A DNA stretch of 64,000 nucleotides from DASWJZ01 sp963761005 (GCA_963761005.1 CAVXFK010000015.1:62001-126000), one strand, 5' to 3'; shown: positions 32,432-41,562, counted from the stretch's first letter. The notes: generated by a model from the letters alone, not told the origin. Translations and numbers: made by a program.

Positions 32432-33551
32432 ATGCAATCAAAGCGTTTTCACGTCGCGATAGTCGGGGCCGGCATTTGCGGCCTCGCGAGCGCGCTTGCC
32501 GCCGCCAAGCGCGGCAAGAAGGTCGTCGTCATCGACCGCGACGCGCAGGCGAACGGGGCGTCGGTCAGGAATTTCGGCTTCGTCACGGTTACCGGTCAGC
32601 AGCGCGGCGAGTGCTGGCGTCGCGCCATGCGTTCCCGCGAGGTGTGGGAAGAGATCGCACCGAAGGCCGGCATCGAGATCGTTCAGCGCGGCCTCGTTGT
32701 CGCGGCGCGGCGGCCGGAGGCGCGCGCCGTGCTCAAAGCCTTCTTGGCAACCGAGATGGGCAAGGCCTGCAGGCTTCTCGGCCCGGAAGAAGCCCGGTCG
32801 TGCTTTCCGGAACTGAATGCGATTTCAGCCGCGCTCCACAGCCCGCACGAGCTCCGCGTGGAGTCGCGCGACGCGATCCCGAAGCTCGCGGCCTGGCTTG
32901 CCGAGGCGCATGGCGTCGCCTTTGTGCGCGGCGTCTCGGTGCACCACGTGGAGCCGCCGGCGATCGAGACGTCACGCGGAACGATCTCCGCCGATGCCGC
33001 GATCGTCTGCCCCGGGGACGATCTCGTCGGCCTCTTCGCCGAGCGCCTCGCGGACTATCGGCTGACCCGCTGCAAGCTCCATATGATGCGGCTTGCGCCG
33101 GTTGGCTTTGACCTGCGCGCGGCGGTGATGTCCGACCTCGGGCTCGTGCGCTATCTCGGCTATGCGGAACTTCCCGAAGCGAAGGCGCTCCGCGGCGTGC
33201 TTGAAGACGAGCAGCCCCAACACCTCGCGAACGGCGTGCACTTGATCGCGGTCGAGGGCGCCGACGGCTCGCTCGTCGTCGGCGACTTCGCATCATTATG
33301 CGGAGACGCCCGATCCCTTTGCGCCCGAGAGCGTCGACGCGCTGATCCTCGACGAGCTCCGCGCGGTGCTGAAGGTCGGCGAGATCAAGGTTCTGGAACG
33401 CTGGACCGGCACCTACGCTACCGCGGCGGACCGCTTGGCGCTAATCGACCGTCCGTCGGACGCGGTCCGCCTTGTCGTTGTCACCAGCGGCACGGGGGCC
33501 AGCACCGCATTTGCGATCGCCGAAGAGGCCCTCGCCGATCTCTTTGGCTAG
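32432..33551 (+). pseudogene. FAD-dependent oxidoreductase of phosphonate cluster (DAO/TIGR03364-like), one frameshift
   Basis: The protein starts MQSKRFHVAIVGAGICGLAS with the FAD motif and has NGASVRNFGFVTVTGQQRGE, a mark of the FAD oxidases found with 2-aminoethylphosphonate genes. The frame breaks after EGADGSLVVGDF. The remaining C-terminus (DALILDELRAVLKVGEIKV, then TGTGASTAFAIAEEALADLFG) is in another frame. One extra T of the pair at 33286-33287 explains it: without it the joint reads VVGDSHHYAETPDPFAP, and the protein has 372 residues. Such enzymes oxidatively deaminate aminophosphonates, here probably giving phosphonoacetaldehyde for the next gene. Confidence 0.85.
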
Positions 33552-33566
33552 AAACGGGAGGGGCCC

Positions 33567-34379
33567 TTGGCTAAGCTGAAACATCTGAAGGCGGTCGTCT
33601 TCGACTGGGCGGGGACCGTCGTCGACTACGGCTCGCTCGGGCCGATGGGCGTCTTCGTGGAGTCCTTCGCCGAGTTCGGTGTGACGATCACGATCGAGGA
33701 GGCGCGCGGGCCGATGGGCATGGCCAAGCGGCCGCATGTCGCCGCGCTCCTCGCCATGCCGCGCATCGCCGAGGAATGGCGCCGCGTCCGCGGCAGCGCC
33801 CCGACCGAAGCCGACGTCGACGCCGTCTACAACGTGTTCGTGCCGAAGAACATTGCGGTCGCGGCGCGCTACGCCGATCTCGTTCCGGGCGCCGCCGACA
33901 TCGCCCACGAGCTTCGCGCGCTCGGCCTGAAGATCGGCACGACGACCGGCTATACGCACGAGATCATGGCCGAGATCATTCCCGTCGCCGCCAAGCAGGG
34001 CTTTGCGCCCGACAGCATGGTCTGCACCGGCGACGCGCCCGACGGCCGCCCGACCCCCTTCCTCCTCTACAAGACATTCCTCGATCTCGCCGTCTGGCCG
34101 GCGTCAGCCTGCATCAAGGTCGACGACACCGAGGTCGGCATTGCCGAGGGGCTGAATGCCGGGGCATGGACCGTCGGCGTCGCTGTCACCGGCAACGTCT
34201 TCGGGCTCTCGCTCGCCGACGCCAAGGCTTTGAGCGACGATGCGTTTCGGACGCGCCGGGCGGAAGCGTCGGCAAAGCTCGCCGGCGCCGGCGCGCACTA
34301 CGTCATCGACGGTGTCGCCGATCTGATGCCGGTCGTGCATGCGATCGAAGGGCGTCTCGCGCGCGGCGAGAAGCCCTGA
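33567..34379 (+). CDS. phnX: Phosphonoacetaldehyde hydrolase
   Basis: PhnX cleaves the C-P bond of phosphonoacetaldehyde to acetaldehyde and phosphate. The 270-residue HAD-superfamily protein has the nucleophile Asp in AVVFDWAGTVVDYGSLGP, the Schiff-base lysine region MGMAKRPHVAALLAMP, the GTTTGYTHEIM motif and the acidic VKVDDTEVGIAEGLNAG-like segment ACIKVDDTEVGIAEGLNAG. It starts with TTG 33567 after GGGAGGGG. It directly follows the FAD oxidoreductase and precedes the importer, in one operon. Confidence 0.95.
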   Translation: MAKLKHLKAVVFDWAGTVVDYGSLGPMGVFVESFAEFGVTITIEEARGPMGMAKRPHVAALLAMPRIAEEWRRVRGSAPTEADVDAVYNVFVPKNIAVAARYADLVPGAADIAHELRALGLKIGTTTGYTHEIMAEIIPVAAKQGFAPDSMVCTGDAPDGRPTPFLLYKTFLDLAVWPASACIKVDDTEVGIAEGLNAGAWTVGVAVTGNVFGLSLADAKALSDDAFRTRRAEASAKLAGAGAHYVIDGVADLMPVVHAIEGRLARGEKP

Positions 34380-34463
34380 TCGCCCGGCCCCCGCGTCTCC
34401 AACATCGGGGCGCTGCGAGGCTCGTCGTCATCCAGGCGTCACCCAATTTCGCTAGCTCTTTGG

Positions 34464-34475
34464 GCCTCATGAGGC
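34464..34475. promoter_or_regulatory. 12-bp perfect palindrome before phnS
   Basis: GCCTCATGAGGC is a perfect palindrome 28-39 bp upstream of the start of the substrate-binding protein gene. It could be an operator or part of an mRNA hairpin that sets the higher expression of the binding protein. No regulator is identified. Confidence 0.3.
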
Positions 34476-34502
34476 GGCACGAGACCGCGAGGGGAGAGCA
34501 TC

Positions 34503-35531
34503 ATGAAATCGAAGCTTATACTGGCCGGCGTCATCGCCGCCGCAGCGCTTGCTGCCGGCGTGGCGCACGCCGATGGCGTCGTCACGATCTACAGCGCCGA
34601 CGGACTCCATGACGGCACGCCGAGCTGGTTCGGCGACCAGTTCGACGCCTTCACCAAGGCGACGGGCATCAAGGTTCAGTACGTCGAGGCCGGCTCCGGC
34701 GGCATCGTGGAGCGCGTCGCCAAGGAGGCCTCGAACACCCAGGCCGATGTCCTGGTGACGCTGCCCCCCTTCATCCAGAAGGCGGCCGCCGACGGGCTGC
34801 TTGAGCCCTATACTCCCGCCGGCTCCGATCAGATTGCCGCGGCGGACAAGGACCCGAACGGCGACTTCGTCCCGCTCGTCAACAACTACATGAACTTCAT
34901 CTACAACGCCTCGGCGCTGAGCGATCCGCCGAAGACCTTCGAGGGCCTCCTCGATCCGAAGTTCAAGGGCAAAATCCAGTATTCGACGCCCGGCCAGGCC
35001 GGCGACGGCACCGCCGTCATGATCGAGCTGATCCACGCCTTCGGCAGCAAGGATGCGGCCTTCGACTTCTTCAAGAAGCTGCAGGAGAACAATGTCGGCC
35101 CGTCTTCCTCGACCGGCAAGCTCACCGCGCTCGTCAACAAGGGCGAGATCTACGTCGCGAACGGCGACGTGCAGATGAACATGGCGCAGATGACGGACAA
35201 TCCGAACATCAAGATCTTCTGGCCCGCCGGCCCCGATGGGAAGATGTCCACCTTCGCGCTGCCCTACTACATCGGGCTGGTGAAGGGCGCGCCGAATTCC
35301 GACAACGGCAAGAAGCTCATCGATTTCCTCCTGAGCAAGGACGCGCAGAGCACGATCGCCTCGGTCGCGCGCGGCGTGCCGGCGCGTATGGATGTCGAGT
35401 CAACCGACGCCGCCGCCAAGTCGATGCACGAGATGATGATGGGCGTCGAGGTCTGGACGCCGGACTGGAACGCGGTGCTGAACGACCTGGAGGCCGACGT
35501 CGCACGTTGGCATGAATCGACCGGCAGCTGA
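34503..35531 (+). CDS. phnS: 2-aminoethylphosphonate ABC transporter substrate-binding protein
   Basis: The 342-residue protein has a signal peptide (MKSKLILAGVIAAAALAAGV, cleavage near AHA-D) and the Fbp/type 2 periplasmic binding fold: VVTIYSADGLHDGTPSWFGD, LVTLPPFIQKAAADGLLEPY and IKIFWPAGPDGKMSTFALPY. It matches the PhnS/AepX-like binding proteins for 2-aminoethylphosphonate. GGGGAG precedes the ATG. It follows phnX, and its TGA stop overlaps the ATG of the ATPase gene by one base, so the importer genes are coupled. Confidence 0.9.
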   Translation: MKSKLILAGVIAAAALAAGVAHADGVVTIYSADGLHDGTPSWFGDQFDAFTKATGIKVQYVEAGSGGIVERVAKEASNTQADVLVTLPPFIQKAAADGLLEPYTPAGSDQIAAADKDPNGDFVPLVNNYMNFIYNASALSDPPKTFEGLLDPKFKGKIQYSTPGQAGDGTAVMIELIHAFGSKDAAFDFFKKLQENNVGPSSSTGKLTALVNKGEIYVANGDVQMNMAQMTDNPNIKIFWPAGPDGKMSTFALPYYIGLVKGAPNSDNGKKLIDFLLSKDAQSTIASVARGVPARMDVESTDAAAKSMHEMMMGVEVWTPDWNAVLNDLEADVARWHESTGS

Positions 35532-36679
35532 TGTCTGCTGTCGCCGATGCGGCGGACGCGGTGGCCCCCGCGTCCGCTGATCTGACGGACGCGCAAGGCA
35601 GCAGCATCGCGTTTGAGGATGTGACGGTCGCCTATCGCGGCACCGTCGTCCTGCATGCCTTCAGCCTGAATGTGGAGCCGGGCGAGATCGTCGCCCTGAT
35701 CGGCCCGTCCGGCTCCGGCAAGACAACGGCGCTCCGGACCGTCGCCGGATTTGTGCGGCCGACCGGCGGGCGCATCTCGATCGGCGGCGAGGACGTGACC
35801 GAAGTGCCGCCCTACTCCCGCGGCCTCGGTATGGTCGTGCAGAACTATGCGCTCTTCCCACATATGCGCGTCGACGAGAACGTCGCCTTCGGGCTCCGGG
35901 CGCAGGGGGCAGCGCGCGAGCTCATTTCGGAACGCGTGCGCGAATGCCTGCGCATGGTCGGCATGCTCGACTACATCGAGCGATATCCGCGCCAGCTTTC
36001 CGGCGGACAGCAGCAGCGCGTGGCGATCGCCCGCGCACTTGCCATCCGCCCGCGCGTGCTCCTCCTCGACGAGCCGCTCTCGGCGCTCGACGCGCAGATC
36101 AGACGCACGATGGTCGACGAGATCGCGAAGCTGCATCGCGACCTGCCGAACCTGACGGTGCTCTACGTCACCCACGACCAGTCGGAGGCGCTGACGCTCG
36201 CCGACCGCATCGCGATTCTGCGCGACGGCAAGCTCGCCGCGTTCGGCCCCTCGCGGCAGGTCTACCGGCGGCCGCCGAACCGCTTCACGGCAGAATTCCT
36301 CGGCCGCGCCAATCTCCTGCCCGTACGGCTTGAGGCGATCGACCCGCAGCGCGGGCTTTCGAAGGTGCGCTTCGGCGATGCCGCGCTCGTTGCCCAGTCG
36401 GGACCGCGCATTTCGGTCGGCGACGACTGCTTCCTCTGCGTCCGCCCGCACGATCTCGTCGTAGGCGAGGAGGCCGACCGCGGCAACATCGTGGTCGGCA
36501 TCGTCGAATCCGTGCTCTGGCAGGGTGACGCTCACGCGATCACCATCGAGGCAGGCGGCATAGAGGTCAGGCTCGCAAGCCCGCCTTTCCTCGAGCCGCC
36601 GCGGCTCGGCGCGCTGCTTCGAGCCCGCTTCGATCCACACGACGCGGTTCTGGTCGCGGCCGGCGCGACCCATGGCTGA
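35531..36679 (+). CDS. phnT: 2-aminoethylphosphonate ABC transporter ATP-binding protein
   Basis: The 382-residue ATPase has Walker A GPSGSGKTTALRTVAG, the Q-loop VVQNYALFPHM, the signature LSGGQQQRVAIARAL, Walker B VLLLDEPLSALDAQI and the switch His in VTHDQSEALTLADR. The C-terminal part (about residues 260-382) is a TOBE regulatory domain. It belongs to the spermidine/iron-type subfamily that includes PhnT. The gene overlaps phnS by one base and phnU by 8 bases. Confidence 0.92.
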   Translation: MSAVADAADAVAPASADLTDAQGSSIAFEDVTVAYRGTVVLHAFSLNVEPGEIVALIGPSGSGKTTALRTVAGFVRPTGGRISIGGEDVTEVPPYSRGLGMVVQNYALFPHMRVDENVAFGLRAQGAARELISERVRECLRMVGMLDYIERYPRQLSGGQQQRVAIARALAIRPRVLLLDEPLSALDAQIRRTMVDEIAKLHRDLPNLTVLYVTHDQSEALTLADRIAILRDGKLAAFGPSRQVYRRPPNRFTAEFLGRANLLPVRLEAIDPQRGLSKVRFGDAALVAQSGPRISVGDDCFLCVRPHDLVVGEEADRGNIVVGIVESVLWQGDAHAITIEAGGIEVRLASPPFLEPPRLGALLRARFDPHDAVLVAAGATHG

Positions 36680-37547
36680 CCTCACTGCAGCGGCAGCGCC
36701 AAAGGCTCGCGCCATGCCGGCAGGGCTTTGGGTCCTCCCCCCGCTTGCCGTCATCGCGCTCTTCTTCCTCTATCCGCTGAGCCTGATCGTCGGCGAAGCG
36801 CTGACCGGCGACGCGAGCACGCCCTCCTTCGCCTATTTCATCAAGGTCTTCGGCACGACCGCGTTCAAGAACGCGCTCCTCCACACGCTCGAGATCTCGA
36901 TCGGCGCGAGCGTCGGTTGCCTCGTGCTCGGTTTCGTGGTCGCGCTGATCCTTTCCTTCGTGCCGTTTCCCGGATCGAAGCTCGTGGCGCGGCTGATCGA
37001 GACCTTCATCGCGCTCCCGACCTTCCTCGCGGCACTCGCCTTCACCTTCCTCTACGGCTCGGCCGGCGTGCTGAACGAGTTCCTGATGCACTTGCTTCGT
37101 GCCGAGCGGCCGCCGGTCGACTTCCTCTATTCGCCCTGGGGCGTGATCCTCGCCGAGGTCACCGTCTACATGCCCTTTGTCATGCGCCCGCTGCTTGCCG
37201 CCTTCTCGCTGATCGATCCGGCGCAGATCGAGGTGGCGTCGAGCCTCGGCGCAAGGCCGGCACGGATCGTGCGGCAGATCATCTTGCCGGCCGCCATCCC
37301 GGCGCTCCTTGCCGGCGGCAGCCTCTGCCTGCTCCTGACCGTCAACGAGTTCGGCATCGTGCTTTTCATCGGCGCCAAGGGCGTGATCACGCTGCCGCTC
37401 CTGATCTACGATAAGGCGATCCAGGAGTTCGACTACACCACCGCCTGCGTCATCGCCGTCGTCAACGTCGTGCTCTCGCTGTCGCTCTATTCGCTCTATC
37501 GGATGCTCGTCGTCCGCTTCGGAGGCCGCCGTGCTGGTCTGGTCTAG
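36672..37547 (+). CDS. phnU: 2-aminoethylphosphonate ABC transporter permease
   Basis: The 291-residue inner-membrane protein has about six hydrophobic helices and the EAA loop IEVASSLGARPARIVRQIILPA, which contacts the ATPase. It begins MADLTAAAAPKARAMPAGLW. PhnU and PhnV form the translocation pore for 2-aminoethylphosphonate. The start lies inside phnT and the end overlaps phnV by 17 bases, confirming a single transcription unit. Confidence 0.9.
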   Translation: MADLTAAAAPKARAMPAGLWVLPPLAVIALFFLYPLSLIVGEALTGDASTPSFAYFIKVFGTTAFKNALLHTLEISIGASVGCLVLGFVVALILSFVPFPGSKLVARLIETFIALPTFLAALAFTFLYGSAGVLNEFLMHLLRAERPPVDFLYSPWGVILAEVTVYMPFVMRPLLAAFSLIDPAQIEVASSLGARPARIVRQIILPAAIPALLAGGSLCLLLTVNEFGIVLFIGAKGVITLPLLIYDKAIQEFDYTTACVIAVVNVVLSLSLYSLYRMLVVRFGGRRAGLV

Positions 37548-38331
37548 GGCCAGCCGCGCCGCGGTCTGGACCGCGGGTGGCCTCCTGATCGGGGTCGTCT
37601 ACGGCGCGCCGATCCTGATCATCGCTCTCGCCAGCTTCGCCGGGCACTGGAACAGTGTCTGGCCGAGCGACTTCACGTTCCGCCACTACATGCAGGCTTT
37701 TCAAGGCGCATCGGCCGAGCAGCTGCGCGCCAGCTTCATGACCGGGCTCATCGCAAGCGCTCTTGCGCTTGCCAGCGGCACCTGGGCGGCGCTCGCGCTT
37801 CGCAACGTCGTGCGTCTGCCGCGCCGCGTCCTCGACCTCCTCTTCTTCGTGCCGAGCGCCGTCCCGTCGGTGACGGTCGGTCTCGGGCTCCTGGTCGCGT
37901 TCAGCCGCCCGCCGCTCCTTCTGAACGGCACGACGGCGATCGTGCTCATCGCCCACTTCGTGCTGATCTCAGCCTTCACCTATGGCAGCGTGTCGGCGGG
38001 GCTGGCGCGCCTTTCGCCCGATTATGAGCAGGTCGCGGAAAGCCTCGGCGCGCGCCCGGCCTACAAGCTGAGACGCGTGACGCTGCCGCTTCTCGCGCCC
38101 TATCTGATCGGCGCTTTCAGCCTGTCCTTTGCGCTTTCGATGGGTGAGCTCGGCGCGACCGTGATGGTCTATCCGCCCGGCTGGGTGACGCTGCCGGTCG
38201 GCATCTTTGCCCTGACCGACCGCGGCGCGATCTTCGACGGCGCGGCGCTCACCATGCTCCTCGTGTTCGGCACGCTGCTCGTGCTCGTGCTTCTCTCGCG
38301 CATAGCCGAAAGCGCCGCCACCTCGCGCTGA
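37531..38331 (+). CDS. phnV: 2-aminoethylphosphonate ABC transporter permease
   Basis: The 266-residue second permease starts at GTG 37531, with GGAGG five bases upstream inside phnU. It has about six membrane helices and the EAA-type loop YEQVAESLGARPAYKLRRVT near residue 170. It is the last gene of the phosphonate operon. After its stop only a permease remnant and then unrelated genes follow, so the operon seems to end here. Confidence 0.9.
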   Translation: MLVWSRASRAAVWTAGGLLIGVVYGAPILIIALASFAGHWNSVWPSDFTFRHYMQAFQGASAEQLRASFMTGLIASALALASGTWAALALRNVVRLPRRVLDLLFFVPSAVPSVTVGLGLLVAFSRPPLLLNGTTAIVLIAHFVLISAFTYGSVSAGLARLSPDYEQVAESLGARPAYKLRRVTLPLLAPYLIGAFSLSFALSMGELGATVMVYPPGWVTLPVGIFALTDRGAIFDGAALTMLLVFGTLLVLVLLSRIAESAATSR

Positions 38332-38342
38332 AGCGCCGGGCC

Positions 38343-38477
38343 GTGTTCATCACGCTCCTCTCCTCCATCCTTTCGGTGATGCAGATACCGGACGCTGCGC
38401 GGCAGATCATCTTCGGAGCGATCGTCCTTGGAATGATTCTGGTGCACCGCTTCTCGAAGAAGGGGGGCGATACATAG
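38343..38477 (+). pseudogene. Remnant of an RbsC-type sugar ABC permease (C-terminus)
   Basis: A 44-codon open frame, VFITLLSSILSVMQIPDAAR followed by QIIFGAIVLGMILVHRFSKK to a TAG at 38475, resembles the last membrane helix and tail of BPD_transp_2 sugar permeases, which often read LSVMQ-x-PDAWRQI-x-G-x-I. There is no start codon with ribosome site and no rest of the gene, so this is a decayed 3' end left from a deletion or rearrangement just after phnV. The match is from memory of the family and should be tested. Confidence 0.5.
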
Positions 38478-38585
38478 CTATTGAGGCAGCAGGAGACTCT
38501 TCGGCGCGGGAACGCTCCGCTCGGCGCCGATGCCGAATCGACGAATCCGACGGCGCCGTCAGCGATTTTGTCGCAGGCCACACGC

Positions 38586-39396
38586 CTATTTTGTCACCGA
38601 AGATCCGCCAAACAGTTCCTTGTCGATGCACGAGGCGTAGATCCAATCGGTCGCATGAACGCCGAGTTTGTTGCAAAGGGCCTGAGACGATGAATTGTCC
38701 GCCCTGACGCCGGTCATGAAGCCTCGCGCACCGTGATGTTCCCACATGTGAACGATTGCCTGCGCGCCAAGAAGCAACGCAATCCGTTGGCCGCGCCGGT
38801 CCTCCCGTGTCGCCAGCATCCCCCAAAACGCGTCCTTTGCGCGAGTGCTCAACGGATGGTGGATCATGAACGACGAAGCGGTTGCGACCGGACGTCCGGT
38901 TTGATCGGTCGCGACCAGACAAACGCCCTTCTGGCTCTGCCCCCTCATGATTGAACCCGGGACCGGCATCACGTCACACGACTGACAAAGCTCCGCGACA
39001 TCGCCGACCAATTCGCGCGAGGTCTCCGCGTTGATCACCGATACAGTGAGATCAGGCGGAAGTGCGAAAGTTCCTTGAGCCCTGCGGCTCGCCGTCAAAG
39101 CTGAACTCGCCACCCCAGAAATGCTCGTGCCGATCGGTCGCCAAGCCTTTTTCTTCAAGTTGCGCGAATAGGCTCGGCGCAGCTTCGGCGGGATAGAAAT
39201 AAGCGACCGCTGCTCCCTGCAGTTTGGCCATTGCGGACAGGATATCGGCGGCATCTTGGCCCGGATCGCTTAAGCCCACCAGACGGCCGTAATATGCGTA
39301 GCTCGGATTGTCGCGAAGCAACGACCACAGGCTGGCGCTGCGTCTGGAAAGAGCAATCCTGTCAGGAGCGCCAAAGAATTCGTCGGCGGCGAACAT
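38586..39396 (-). pseudogene. GNAT family N-acetyltransferase, one frameshift
   Basis: The N-terminal half (MFAADEFFGAPDRIALSRRS to HFWGGEFSFDGEPQGSRNF) and the C-terminal half (LPPDLTVSVINAETSRELV, then FWGMLATREDRRGQRIALLL) are in different frames. The second half has the acetyl-CoA loop TREDRRGQRIAL and GVRADNSSSQALCNKLGV, typical of GNAT proteins. One extra base in the A-run at 39067-39069 explains the break; without it the joint reads GSRNFALPPDLTV and the product has 269 residues. The substrate is unknown. Confidence 0.8.
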
Positions 39397-39501
39397 ATGC
39401 GATGCCTTGCGCTTCCTCGTCTGGCAAAAACTCTACCTTCCCCCGCGCTGCCCAGCACCACCAATCCCGGTCGAGGGCAAACGTCGTTGTGATCCCCAAT
39501 T

Positions 39502-39589
39502 TGGTGCGGGCGGCGGGAGTCGAACCCGCATGGCCTTGTGAGCCGAGGGATTTTAAGTCCCTTGCGTCTACCAATTCCGCCACGCCCGC
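39502..39589 (-). tRNA. tRNA-Leu (anticodon TAA)
   Basis: The leftward strand gives an 88-nt cloverleaf with a GCGGGCG acceptor stem paired to CGCCCGC, discriminator A and encoded CCA. The anticodon loop CTTAAAA is closed by AGGGA/TCCCT, anticodon TAA. A long class II variable arm (CTCGGCTCACAAGGCCAT region) and T-loop GGTTCGACTCC are present, as expected for tRNA-Leu. Confidence 0.95.
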
Positions 39590-39635
39590 TTCGCGCCCGT
39601 CCTACGACGAGCGGCATTAAAGAATAAGCGAAAGC

Positions 39636-40262
39636 TCAGGCAGGTAAGAAGAGCGCGCGGATCAGCTCGCGGTAGAGCATGACCTGCTTCGGCAGGATCG
39701 TCGCGTCGCGGAGCGCGCGGCCGAGCACGATGCCGCCTTCGACCAGAGCAGCCGCCATGTCGGCAAGCGCCTCGAAATCGACCTCGGTCCGCGGCGGATA
39801 GCGCCCGGCGATCAGCTCCAGCCGCTCGCCGAAGCGCGCGCGCCAGGCAAGCAGGCCCTGGGCGTTGAGCCGCCTGATCTCCTGGTTGAAGAGCTGGTCC
39901 TGGTAGGCGAACGAGGCGGCGAGACAGCCCGGATGCGCCTCGGGTAGCCTTTCCATCATCTCGGCGAAAAGCTTCAGGCCGACGAGGAAGCCGTGCAGCG
40001 GGTCGTCGTTCAATTCGTCGCCGCGGCGAAAGAGCTCGTCGAGCACCGCGCGATCCTGCGCGAGGTAACGTTCAAGCAGCGCCTTGGCGAGATCGGACTT
40101 CTCCTTGAAATGATAGAAGAAGCCGCTCTTCGTGATCCCGACCGCGGCGATGATCTCCTCAATCGAGGTCGCGGCGAAGCCCTTCGCGAGCACCGCCTCC
40201 TCGGCGGTCGCGAGAATCCGCTCGCGCGTCTCGCCGCGCCTTCGTGCCGGAATCTGCAGCAT
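39636..40262 (-). CDS. TetR family transcriptional regulator
   Basis: The 208-residue protein has the N-terminal helix-turn-helix of TetR repressors (RERILATAEEAVLAKGFAAT, then IIAAVGITKSGFFYHFKEKS, residues 12-55) and a C-terminal ligand-binding part of all-helical character. It resembles AcrR/NemR-type regulators with a Cys in HPGCLAASFAYQ. It is divergent from the homocysteine S-methyltransferase gene with a 274-bp gap, so it may control that gene. The gap has two GTTTCGTC copies and GAAACAATATTTC, possible operator parts. Confidence 0.9.
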   Translation of the reverse strand: MLQIPARRRGETRERILATAEEAVLAKGFAATSIEEIIAAVGITKSGFFYHFKEKSDLAKALLERYLAQDRAVLDELFRRGDELNDDPLHGFLVGLKLFAEMMERLPEAHPGCLAASFAYQDQLFNQEIRRLNAQGLLAWRARFGERLELIAGRYPPRTEVDFEALADMAAALVEGGIVLGRALRDATILPKQVMLYRELIRALFLPA

Positions 40263-40536
40263 GGAATCTGCACCCTAGGTCAAGTTGTCCGGCGGGATTG
40301 TTTCGTCATCTCCCGAAAAGTGTTTCGTCGCGCTTCGAATTCCCAGGCGATCCTAGAGAAACAATATTTCAGCGTACTGTTGACCGCGCGACGACTGGTT
40401 CGGACCGGCGCAATCGGTAGTTTCCCTCGCGCCGACGCCACGAAGCGCTTCGGCACCGATATCGCCCCAATTCGTGGATTTGACCGGGCACACTGTCCCG
40501 CCGGATCTCCGGCCGCGCTTTGAAACGAGGAAGCCG

Positions 40537-41508
40537 ATGATACCGCGCTACCGAAACGTCCTGCCGCAGCTCGATGGCAAGCTCTTCCTGACCGACGGCG
40601 GGCTTGAGACGACGCTGATCTTCATCGACGGGATCGACCTTCCGCATTTCGCCGCGATCGATCTGATGCGGAGCCCGGGGGGTCGCGACCGTCTGCGCTC
40701 CTACTATCGCCGCTATGCGTCGATCGCCCTCGAGGCGAAGGCCGGCTTCATCTTCGAAAGCCCGACTTGGCGCGCGAGCCGCGGCTGGGCCGAGAAGCTC
40801 GGGCTCTCGCCCGGAGAGCTCCGCCGCCTGAACAAGCTGTCGATCACCCTGATCGCCGGGCTCCGCGAAGAGCTTGAGGCGAAGCACACACCGATGGTGC
40901 TTTCGGGCTGCGTCGGCCCGCGCGGCGACGGCTACAACCCGGCGACCACGATGAGCGCGGCGGAGGCTGAGGATTATCACGCCGAGCAGATCGCGGCATT
41001 CGCCGAGACCGAGGCCGACATGATCACCGCCGTCACCATGAACAACGCGGCTGAGGCGATCGGCATTGCGCGCGCCGCCGACGCGGCCGGCATGCCGGTC
41101 GCGATCTCCTTCACGCTGGAGACCGACGGCAGGCTTCCGACCGGGCAGGCGCTCAAGGACGCGATCCTTGAAGTCGACCGCGCGACCGGCGCGGCACCCG
41201 CCTACTTCATGATCAACTGCGCCCACCCGACGCATTTCGCCGGCACGATTGAGGTCGACGCGCCGTGGGTGAAGCGCATCAGCGGGCTTCGTGCCAACGC
41301 GTCGAAGATGAGCCACGCCGAGCTCGACGTGGCGACCGCGCTCGACGACGGCGATCCGACGGAGCTCGGCCGCGAGCACGCGGATATCCTGCAGCGGCTT
41401 CCGCACATCACGGTGCTCGGCGGCTGCTGCGGCACCGACCATCGGCACGTCGCGGCGATCGCAAACGCCTGCGCCGGCAACGCCCATCACGCCGCCTACG
41501 CGGCGTGA
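40537..41508 (+). CDS. Homocysteine S-methyltransferase family protein
   Basis: I use ATG 40537, which has ACGAGG six bases upstream. The 323-residue protein has LDGKLFLTDGGLETTLIFID at the start and the zinc-binding cysteines typical of the family in MINCAHPTHFAG (about residue 226) and GGCCGTDHRHV (about 302-303). Family members transfer a methyl group from S-methylmethionine or another donor to homocysteine. No B12 domain is attached. A divergent TetR gene and a downstream MetE-like gene suggest a role in methyl-group or methionine metabolism. Confidence 0.88.
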   Translation: MIPRYRNVLPQLDGKLFLTDGGLETTLIFIDGIDLPHFAAIDLMRSPGGRDRLRSYYRRYASIALEAKAGFIFESPTWRASRGWAEKLGLSPGELRRLNKLSITLIAGLREELEAKHTPMVLSGCVGPRGDGYNPATTMSAAEAEDYHAEQIAAFAETEADMITAVTMNNAAEAIGIARAADAAGMPVAISFTLETDGRLPTGQALKDAILEVDRATGAAPAYFMINCAHPTHFAGTIEVDAPWVKRISGLRANASKMSHAELDVATALDDGDPTELGREHADILQRLPHITVLGGCCGTDHRHVAAIANACAGNAHHAAYAA

Positions 41509-41541
41509 GCTAAGCGCCGGCTGGCGTGAGCATCCGCCGTT

Positions 41542-41562
41542 CCTCTCCCCACTGGGGAGAGG
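41542..41562. repeat. Palindromic intergenic element (REP-like)
   Basis: CCTCTCCCC and GGGGAGAGG are a perfect 9-bp inverted repeat with a 3-base loop, followed by GTGATGCCGAAGGCGTCGG and GTGAGGGG. This combination is common as a dispersed intergenic palindrome in Hyphomicrobiales. It occupies the 220-bp gap between two methyltransferase genes. A weaker similar motif (TCCCC with GGGGA) lies at about 56078-56097. Confidence 0.5.

Noticed and set aside
35267..36754. 495-codon open frame on the - strand
   Set aside because: Antisense to phnS/phnT, which are certain.
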